DNA of 64,000 nt, from positions 18,205,561 to 18,269,560 of the forward strand of contig NC_088775.1 in NCBI RefSeq assembly GCF_954871325.1. Reading direction: 5' to 3'. Shown one piece after another: positions 11,722 through 23,700 of the stretch. Made by a program: the position numbers and the translations under genes. The stretch is from Gordionus sp. m RMFG-2023. Lineage: Eukaryota > Nematomorpha > Gordioida > Chordodea > Parachordodidae. The notes below the pieces were generated by a model, which ran no database searches, was not told the origin of the DNA, and saw only the letters and a list, made by a program, of their open reading frames with translations. Positions within the stretch are counted from its first letter, which is position 1; each line of letters opens with the position of its first letter.

Positions 11722-14700
11722 CTTAATAACTTTTCTAAAAATCGAATACTAGTAAATCCAGATGAAATATTTTTACATAATGCTTGGTATGCTATAGTAT
11801 TTATACAGAAATAAATATTATATATGAAGGGATGATGCATCTTGGACTGATGAACAAATAAGTGATGCATTAAACATAATAGAAAAAAACTCTAAAAACA
11901 AATTAGATGAGGAAACTATAAGTAAATTTAATAAAATATGATTTTATATTAGTATGATATATAAATTTTTTTTAGAAAATTATGAAAATAAAGCATCTTT
12001 TTATTGGGATGAATTTTATGCAACCCATGAAAACAATTTTTTTAAAAACAGATTATGGTTGTTTACAGAATTCTCAGAAATATTAACTAAAAGTTCCTAT
12101 ATTTTGGCATTAAAAATTATTCACACATAATGCTATATTTTTTGATTCTACTGGGCTCACTATATAATATAAATTTATGTACATTTTAAAAAGAAACTAT
12201 GTATTTTTTTTAAACATTATTATTCTTACTATATTAAAAAAAAATTAAAGATCATTATTTTAATTCTGACTTACTAATCGTATTTTGCATAAGTACTTAA
12301 CATGGGTATAAATATTTATATTTATTTGGGAGGGACCAATATTTTATGACTTGTAATTTAATGAATGTGTAGGATACATTGTAGTTAAAGCCTCGATAGT
12401 TTTATCGGATAGGTGAACATTGTTTAACTGTAACTTTTCTAAACAAGCGGAAAAAAAATATAACATTAAACTTAAATATAATAATGGTTATTTTACTTAT
12501 AAGTTATTAATAAAACTATTTACATCACAAAAATATGACACTTTACTTTTTTATTTTTATGAATTTTAAAAGGTAATAATGGATTAGCAATAACACAAAG
12601 ATCAAATAATGCTACCCTACCTTTTTTACCCTTGTATAAATACTTTTTCAGTCTTCCAAAATTAAATGAACAGAAGATGACTGATGACTTTTTAAGAGAA
12701 TCTTATAATATTTTTGAAATTGGGTGTGGCGTGGGGAACACAATATACCCAATAATAGAAAAAATCAAGTCAGATTTTTTTTCTCCTGATTACTTTAACT
12801 TGTATATTTATAGGGATAAACATTCTTACATATTTGGTTGTGACTTTTCTCAACATGCCATTAAAGTTCTAAAAGTAAAATGATCATAATACTTAGTTGA
12901 TTTAAAATTATGATGTTTTATATTAAAGTCAAACCCTAGTTATGATGCCACAAAATGCCATGTGTTTTTATGCGATATCACTCAAGAGGATGTGAATTTA
13001 AAATTTCCTTTTCCGATAAATAGCATAGATGTTATAATTTTGATATTCGTTTTGTCTTCGATTCATCCTTTAAAGTTTGGATTTCAAGTTTTTTTAAAAT
13101 TATAATGTGATTTTTAACTAAATTATATTAATTTTAAATGAATTAGTTCACAATAGAAGTTTGCAATGGGCCAGTTTTTATACTAAAAGTCTGCCCATCT
13201 AATATGTTAAAAAAATTTACCTGCCAGCCCATAGTTTTTATAAAACCCACCCACCTATTGGTCTAAAATTTTTTACTCTCACTCCCATTATTTATAAAAA
13301 AAATTAATTCATGCCAACAATTTTTTAAATAATCAAAAAATGACACCCCATTGTTAAAGAAGCGCGCTATTGTAGCACTCTATATTTTTTGGTAGCAATA
13401 CCTAATAGTGCTCTACTTTTTTCCCATTTTTTTAGTGTGCCCTTTTTTTTGAAAGTAGCTAAGTAGCGCCTACTTTTTAAAAATATAATCAAGCTATATA
13501 AACATGAAAATTTAAATATAATACCATAATTAATTATTAATTTTATGATTTATTATTTAATTTTGAAATTAAAATATTTTCAATTTGTATATAAACCTAA
13601 ATCAGCTAGTGTAATTTAAAATGTTATCGTAAATGGATATCCAAATCGATATAAATGAGTCAGACAATTATGATATTAATGAAATGGAAGATACCCTGGA
13701 AGAAAATGTTCTTGATAACAATAATACACATTTTCCATTTCTAAAATTTGAAAAATATTTTCAAATTAATGTAAAAACAAAAGGTGGCTACAAATTTATT
13801 TGTTTAAAGTATAAAAAAAATATATCTTCAAATAAATCTAGTAACTATAACTTCAAAAAACACCTAAAGGTAGTTGTCATTCTTAAATTTTAATTATTTT
13901 ATAGTAATGTTCATACCAACAGTTTTAAAGAGATAAATAAACATCGTAATAATTTTAGTATAGGTGAGACCAAATCCAGACCAATTAAATTGATTAATAA
14001 TATTGCACATGCCAATATTTCTCAGATACTGGCTGATAAAGTCATTGTCGATTTTGATACAGCTCAACCAATGTTGGTTGATAATCCATCATATCATGAT
14101 GATTAAAACTCTATTCCCTATTTTATGTCACCAGACACTAATGATTAAGATATCAGATAACTTTGAAGTGATAAAAGATGCTCTAATAGCAGAGTTGCCA
14201 GAGATATCCTATAAATGCCACGGCAGATATTTGGACACATACAAAGGTAACACTTGTTTATATTTATATATAAATTGATCTGATATTAATATTTTTAAAG
14301 CTTATTTGGGAATCACAGGCCACTGTTAGACCCTAAGACTTTAAAAATAAGATTTGTAGCATTAGCCTTCATTGCCGTGAGCAGTGGCAAAGAAATGCTA
14401 TTTGGCAGAAATATTAAAATCGTATTTATGAAGGCATATGTTCAGAAAATTTTTGCGATTCTTGTATTGAGACGCGGCTCCATCTGAAAAATATATTATT
14501 TTTCTGGTTTAGAATTAAATTTGGCTGTTAAGAAATTAATAAATTTTTTTAGGTAAAGGTGGACTGCACTAGTATTATGGTTTGATGATTCGGATATAAT
14601 AACAAAATTTATATTTTTTAAATCTTCTCCAGATTTATAATATGCTACAAATGGATGTATAGTGGCCTGCACGTTGTTCCAATGAAATCCCTGAACTTCA

Positions 14701-17700
14701 TCTTGTAAAATGAAGGAATAATTTTCAGAATAATCTAGAATTGTTAAAAATTCCCCATCTTTTAAATTTTCTTTGGAATTCTTCAAAAATAAACTTTGTT
14801 GTTTAGCTATAAACGAGTCACGCAGTAAAATTTGAACTTTTTCTAATAAATAATCGATGAAATCATCAACGGACTTTATAATAGTTTCAAGATTTGTTCT
14901 ATCCACCGTGATCCATTGTTTAAACGTGACATATTCTATACGATTTCTCTGAAACAATTGGTATAATTGTCCCTTAAGAGACTCTATACCAGGGCATTGA
15001 TCACAATTTGTTAAATAACATTTTGGCTGAGATGGATTACAAATAATTTGCGCCAAAAGATAGTTGTAAGAATTTATACAGTAATCTTCTCCTGCTGTAA
15101 TTTCAACGATTACATTTGTCATTAATTTCACATTCTGATGAATAGCGCAGACACAAACAGTGTGTGTGCCACTAGCTCCAACTAAAATACAGTTTTTTGA
15201 TCTAAGTTCGGCAAATTTAGATAATCCAATTGATATATTTGGGTATTCTTCCTTAAACATCTTGAATATTTCTTTAAGATTATTTAATATAAGTCTTTTT
15301 TGAACTGGTTCTTTCTCGCCTTTAACAGATACACAATCTTTTATTCCAGGCATGAGTCAGCTTATTTCATCAGAATTATAAAAATCCTTGAAGGGTTTAA
15401 ATGTTTTTTCGTTTAGTGTCTTTCCTGCCTTATGTTTTGGGAATGAAAGAATTCCACTTTCTTTTATCACCATTTTAGATTTTCTTGCCATGTATGATGT
15501 TACGTTGAATTCTTGAATTTTATTTACACTCCATCTTTGAGGCAAAATTGTAAGAATTTGATATTGTTGATTTTTTGATAATTTATCAAAGTTATCCTTT
15601 AATATAATAAGAATTTCCTCTTTCATTGGACTATCAATCTCGGAATCAGATATTTCTAAAACCTTACTCTTTATTGATTTTCAATCTTTTGAATTTTATT
15701 TTTAGGATATTTTTTCTCCATTAAACGTTTTCTTTTAATTGGTGATTCTCCAATATTGTGTAATGTTTAATTAATCGATTCAAAGGCATTCTGATTATGG
15801 GTTATTGGGGATATAAATTCTTCGGGAATGTGTGGACCAATTTTACTTAACTGGTATCGGCACGAATTACATATTTTTTGTTGAAGATATAAATCATTAT
15901 TTATATTAAGCATCCATGGAAGAACTGATCTTAAATTTTTTTTTAAATTTTTATGTTTTGGTTTATTCAGTGGATTGCAACACTTTAGCTTATCTTTTAA
16001 AGGTTTCATTTAGAAAAATTTATTTATTTTTAACGACAAGTAAAAATATTAAAAAATTAGTTTTTTTTAAATTAGAAAAATGTTAAAGAAATGAATCAGT
16101 GTTTGTGAAAAAATATTAAAGAAATGAATCAGTGTTTGTGAAAAAATATTAAAGAAATGAATCAGTGTTTGTGAAAAAATATTAAAGAAATCAATTTGTA
16201 TTTTTAGCAACTGTGATTTATCTATTAAATTCGCTAATTAATTTTGCTAATCAGTTTATTTTTAATAATTTTAAGAAAAGATAAAAACAGCTGACTTACT
16301 TTTATTAATTTTTTCAGTGTTAAACATATGCTCAAAATTCAAAGACTTTGATCAAAAATTTTATAGAGAATGCTCAAATTCATTTGATACCCAAAATTTT
16401 GTAACTAGTTAATTTTTCGTTTTGCTTAAAATTTTTTTAAAAATCTAATTTTCTGGTTAATGACAATTTCATAACATTCTTGGTCTTGATGGGTATGACT
16501 TAGTCTGGGGGGGGTAGGCCGGGTAATTATGTGATTTTCGATTTTTCCCTTAATAATTTTCCTGCACTCCTTTAATCCTGCTTTTTTGTTCGCATGCTAG
16601 TCGGATTTTTTAATTATTTTTAATTTACATTGAAATATTAAAAAAATTAGTAAAATTTTTATCCTGCGAATATCTCAGGGGAATAAGGTTTACAAAGTAA
16701 TATAATCGAATTTTATGATATATTATACATTAAAATATTTTTAATCAATAAAAAAATGAATTTTAACATATTAAAACTATTATATATAGCGCCATCTATT
16801 TTTTTAAAGTATAAAAATAGCAATTATTTTTTAAATAAATATCCAGCCATGCTAATTGTTGAAGAAATTATTAAAAAAATAGTAAAAGGATAATATTTCT
16901 TAAAAAAATTAAAAATTGGAGATCATATTCATTTCGAAATATTAATTTCAAATTTTCAACTGACCATAAGATGACCCATATTTTAAAAAAAATTAATTTT
17001 GATGTTTTTGCCATAATTATCAATTATTAACTTAGCTATTGATATTAGATTCAATATTTGATCATATTTAGTTTTAAATTAAAAACTAATTATTTAACAT
17101 CAGTAAAAAGCAAAAAAAGACGTTTTTTGGACCTTTAACCCCGATTATCTCCGCTAATATAATTGCTAATGCGCTAAAATTTCGTTTAAGATCTAATGGG
17201 AACATATATAACCAGTCTACAGCTTTTTATTGAAATTGAAAGGGATCGGCCGAAAACCTTGATTTTTTTGCTCATTTGACATGGAATGACCCAATAGGAT
17301 GCCATATATGCGTTGTACTTGCAAATAAGATTTATGATTCCCAATTTTAAACTAAACTCATATATCAATTCCGATGATGGTAAAGATCAGTATAAGCTCA
17401 TGGTAAAGCAGAATTCTCTCATACCAAACAAAGATGCCTTAGTTATAACCATAAAAACAACTTTCACTGATAATTTTTTTTTAAAATAAAGGATACTAAT
17501 ATAATAGAAAATCCTCTAGACGCGTTTTTTGAATCTAAAAATACTCAAATAAGTATTTTTGATCATTTTTCTTATATTAAAAATATGTATATAAAGTTAA
17601 ATACTGCCTTGTAGTGTTGAAAAATTATTTAGTTAGGCTAAACTCATACTTTCTGATCGTCGCTCTAGACTGAGAATGATAGCCAAGAAATGATTTTTTT

Positions 17701-20700
17701 TATCAAAATCCAACAAAATAAGTAAAAAATGAATATTACCATAAATAGTTGTTTTTATTTCATAAATTATAGTCTTTTTACATAAATTTTATTTATAATC
17801 AAACTAACTATTTAAATATTTATAAATGTTGATTTTTATGTATTATATACTTTTAAAAAATAGTAGCTAATAGTGTGCTACTTGATGGGTAGCGATAACA
17901 ACTCTGCTATACCCCTACAAAAAACTTTTCTAATTTAGGAAATTGCTATATTAAGCATAAAAAAATATTCAATTTAAATTACGAAAGGAATTTGTTTGAT
18001 AATAATAATAATGAATCCACATTTTCTGGTCAAACACCTTCTTCTTTATTCTAAAAACCCTCCATGCTAATATTCTTTGTCCAAAAGAATAACTGGTTGC
18101 TGAAATTGCCACTATTTTTCAAGCTAATCTTGATAGATTTGATAAATCTTTTGTCGTTTCCACTTAAGTAGGAAATCCGTGTGAAGTATCCCCTATTCAA
18201 GTAAGATATTTAAATAAATAGTCATTGTTAATAAATTTTAAAAAGTAATTTAAATTAATTTTTTATAAATTGTAAACATGATCTAAACTAAGTAGCCTAA
18301 AATCTTGCTAAATTATACAAAAACTCGTTACTTTGAGCATTAAATATTGTTATGTCATCAGATCAGGTGCTCCTCTGTAACAGCCACATCTTTCCATCTG
18401 TTGTTTAATTATGACGTGGATGCTATCTATTTCAAACATTGTATTTATAATTAAATACACTAAGTCTCTTTGGCCCATCATTACCTAGAGGTGCAGTATC
18501 TATATTACAAACTATACCTCTCATAGGTTCCACTTTCACATTACACATACCCTCAAACATGTAACAAGCAATTGTAACACCCATTTAACAATTTATAATC
18601 TTATATACATAGTTTTGCTAAGAAATTTTCATAATAAAAATATTTTTTCTTTAAAAAAAAATAATTTCAACAATTTGTAACATTTGTGCAAAATTAATAA
18701 AAGTGACAAAGGCCAATCTTTTATACAAACATAGTTACAAAGGGACAACATGTCCTTTTGTAATTAAAATCTCCAACCAATGAAATTATAACAAAATTCA
18801 AACCCTTATTAAATATTATTGAGCCTCATCCTCATATTAACACAGATTTTCTTGAAAATTTTTTGAATGGAAAAAAGGACCCACTTTAACACATCTACCA
18901 AATAAATCTAGAAACCTAAATTCAAATTTTGCTACAAAACTTATCACAAAAGTAAATGATAACTTAAATTGCTTAAAATCATGGGAAGACTTATTAACCT
19001 TCTCTCACAAAAAGAGAACCCATTACATGAACAAATAAAATCACACATAGATAATTTTGACACTATTCAAATGATTAATTACAATCATAATGTTAGCAAG
19101 TAGATGATATAACACACAAATGCAAATAATATCAAATAAAATAGATCAAGGTGACATAGGTGATGCAATTAAACTTATGTCCTCAGATAACCGTCTTTCT
19201 CCTATTAATGAAGAAACATTGCAACTATTGAAACAATTATATCCCGAAGCTTCCACAGATAATCTACCCATCCCTCCAATCCACCAGATTGTAATTTTTA
19301 CCAGTGGTATAAATTCTTTCAACAAAAATTCAGAAGGTGGTCTTGATGGTTTCAGACCCTCCTATTTCCAATACTTAATTAATTCAAAAAATCTTTCCCA
19401 TAGTTCTCTCATCAAGGTTTTAACAACTTTTAGTAATAACATAATTAATAATGATATCCCAATACAAACTCATCAAATCCTTTTTGGTGCACGTCTAATT
19501 ACTTTATCCAAGCCAGATGGTGGTACCCGTCCCATTGCAGTAGGCTTCTTTTTCAGAAGATTAATAGACAAAATCATAATCGGACGTATTAAATATGATG
19601 CTGTATCAAGTAGGTTTCGGGATCAAGTGCGGCTGCGAAATAGCGGCTCATACCTTAAGAATATACATAGAAAACCGGCCACTGTAATATGGAAACTATA
19701 TTTCAAAAATGCCTTCAATAGCCTACATCGTACCTCTTTTTTAAAATTTTTCTTTGAAACTTTTCCCTGTTACTCTAAATTCATTGAATCCTCATATAGT
19801 TTTCAGCGCCTCTAACATATGGATATCTTTTCGGATTTTATCCCAAGAAGGCATCCAACAAGGAGATCCATTTGGATTTCTTCTTTTTGTTTTGGAATCC
19901 ATTATCTCATCTACCAAATCAAACAAAATTTTGACCTAGGTTTTAATCTGTGGTATTTGGACGTGGGACCATCTGTGGCCCCTCAGCTAATGTACTTAGA
20001 GCCTTAAAACACCTGGAAATCAATTCCCAAGCTATCGGCCTGGTACTTAATTGTTTTTTAAACAATAAGCCACGAAAGTTGGAAGGCTACAAAATCATTG
20101 CACCCGATAGTTTAACCCTACTTGGGTCCCCATTAGCTAATTCTACCAAGTCAGAAGATTTCCTTCATAACATTTTTAAAAACTTTTACAGCATGGAGCA
20201 CATTTTATGTCACCTACCGCCACACCAACGTTTATTTTTAATACGCCAATGCCTTTATATACCTAAATTTTTGCATATTTTCCAATTATCATCTTTTTTC
20301 AAAAACAACGAATTCATATCTATAATTCAGGATAAATTTAAAATATTTTTAGAAAAAATATTAAACATATATTTAAACTCATTCAGTTGGTCACTTGCTC
20401 AGCTACGCTCTAAACTAGGCTGCCACTCAATCTTTTATCCTTATCATCATTCATATCATCTAGATTATCAAACAATTCTATATTTCTGGCTTCATATGCC
20501 CTACCGATCGATTATTAGATGACGCAATTGACAAATGGAAGGCAAATAAACCCATTAACACTGACTTACCATCAATCATCACGCACAAAAATACAGATTC
20601 TTTTTAATATTCTTGTTTAAAACATTTACATATCACACAATGTAACTTTATTTTCTTCGTGAAATCTTGTTTTATTTTCTTTATTTTTTCCCGCTATATT

Positions 20701-23700
20701 TTAAATATATTGATAACCAAAATTAGTTGGAAATGTTATAGGTCACAAAGATAGATAGATTAAAAATAACAACACTAAAACTAAATAAGAGAAGAATATA
20801 TTTTATATGTAATATTTTTTAATTTGTAAAATGTTTAACAATCATAGTATGAAGATGAAATTATAGAGATGGGTTCTCCTGAATCAAATCCGAATCTTAA
20901 AATTCTAGATGGAAAATTTTATAAAGTAATTTATGTGAAAAAGAACAAGGTACAAGCTGAATGTCAAAATTGCACAAGTAAAAAAGTTATTAAAGTTTCA
21001 ACAAACTCCTTTACAAACTTTGTTAAACATATTAAAGTATATTTAATTTTATTTTTTAATTATCAACATAATAATACCTATACTTAAATCCATCTTAGAT
21101 AATTGTTATTAAAACTTTTTATAGAAGATGGTTGATTACAAATTAAAATCATTTTGGATATATATTTTTTAGGGGTGTGTCGAAACCACTTTTTGGAGGC
21201 CTATCCGATATTACCGATATTAAATTGATATCTGCCGATTACCGATCCGATATCATATCTAATTTTGTATTCTCTAAAGATACCAATGCTTTTAATTTTT
21301 AATATACTCTATTAGTATAACATCTATAATTTAACTATACCATAACTTATGTGATTTAAATATATTATAATGATGAGTTATAGTTTATATTCAATTCAAT
21401 TGCAATTCTAAAAGTATATAAAATATTTTTATTATTAAATCACTTTTATATAATAAATAATAACATTAATCTATATACATAATAAGTAATAAACAATTAT
21501 ATTATGAAATTTGAAATAAATATTTAAAATAATATTTAACATTAATATAACGAAGATTTCTTTTTAGAAATACCAATATTTCCAATTTATCAGAGGTCAG
21601 CTTGCGGCGATAATAACTGTCAATATCACCAGCTTCACTAAAAACAGATTCTGAAGAGAATCGCACACCTTTATAAACAGAATGCGCAAAAAAATAACAA
21701 TATGGCAGAATATTTATTAATTAATTATTAAACATAATAATTTTCTTTAATGCATTTTGAATTGATTAAATTTTGTAAATCAATACTGTAATGTAATTTT
21801 ACTTATATCATAAATAAATAAAAGTAACTAATAAAGTTAAATTCTACCTTATTATAATTATTTTATTAAGAGCCTTTTAAAATTATCTAATATTTTTATA
21901 TATCAATTGTAGCTTAAATATTTTCTCTAATAAGAACTTGCTAAAATGATTATATATAAAATATATTAGGGATGTGCCGATTTTTTTATCAGATCGGATC
22001 CGGCCGGTTTCACCCATTTTTAAATATCGGTTATCCGCCAATATTATAAAATTTGATCTGATATAAAATGGCTTCTTTAACAAAAGTAAAATGTTTCAAA
22101 AAAATTATATATAAAATCATTTATTTTTATAAATAAAATCTAAATCCATTTTTATGTATATTTTTTTAATAATAATTATGTATTTAATAATTATAATATA
22201 AAGTTGTACATTATTATAATATTTTTTATATATAATTAATTATTTTGCAAGAAATATATAAAAAAAATTTGAAAAGAGATTTAAATGATATTTATATATT
22301 TGATATTACAAACGCAAGAATTAATAAGTCATATTAGAAAATAAACTAATTTAAATAATACATAAAAATCACAAATAAACTAATATTAAAATCCCTGGTT
22401 ATTATAATTAAGTTATTAATAAATATTTAATTAATTATTGTAAATATTCATTCTTATATATGTATGCTATGTTCTTCACAAATAAATAATAAAAACTGTA
22501 TTTTATAAACTATTCTAATTTAATTGGTATTTATAATTTAAAAGTATTTTGTATTTAAGATACTCGAATTTAGTAAAAGATACAAGTATCTTTTTGATAT
22601 TTTGAAAAAGATACTAGTATCTGTATCTAAGATTCATTTTTTTATAAACAATCTGTATCTAGATTCTTTTTCTGGAGGACCTGCCCAACTCTGCTCCCTA
22701 GTCGTAACCTTGGTAATCTCAACTGAGACATTGGTTTACGTCTAGGTTGTGACATCATACAGCCTCATGCTTGCATCAAATGCAAATCACCCATCGGTTC
22801 AAAGGGTAGGCATGGTCTTAATTGTATATTTAGTCAAGGGCGACACCAACGGCACACAGCAGTAAACCATGTAATAAATAGAAGCCTAACATCTGCCCAC
22901 ATTCCGAACAATCTTGAACCAACAAACTTATCTCAAGTAGATTGCTTAAGACCTGATGGTATGACAACCATACCTTGGGCCCTCGGTAAATCACTTATAT
23001 GGGATTATACATGTGTCTCGTCTTTCCCCTCAAACATAAATATCAATCTAATAATTCAGGCAGAAATTAAAAAGACCAACAAATATAAATATTTAAAAAA
23101 TTTCATATTCACTCCAGTAGTGACGTATAAGAACGGGCATTTTTCGCCCTCAATTTAAGTTTTTAAAATATATGGAAAATAAAATACGGCTTTTTACAAA
23201 TGATCCCAGAGAATTTCTTTATATTCGCTTCGCCAAAAAAATCAAATTGAAATTTTTAGACACAATTATGGTTCCTTTAGGGACTCAATTATAGAATTTT
23301 GTTTTTAATTATATAATATAAATTTAGAAATTATAATTTTTAACTATTATTATGTAAAATTTGAATAAATATTTTGGATATTTAGAAAACAGAAAAAAAA
23401 TTAATTACACTTAATTGATTTCTATTGGCTTTTGGGGGAATGGGTAAAATCAGATGTTCATCCATATTATTCTTTCATGCAAATCAAATCCACCATGTTT
23501 TCGATATCAAGATCTTCAGTTATAGAGAATTTGGTATTAAATATGTTGCATGGAGCACATTTTTTACGTCTACTTAAATGATTTTAAATATCAATAAAAG
23601 TTGTAAATTTTTTAACCCACCCACTCATAGTTTAAATATTTTTCTTAACCCGCCCGTCCTCCTGCCCATTCTTTGAAAATTTTCAACCCGCTCGCCCGCC

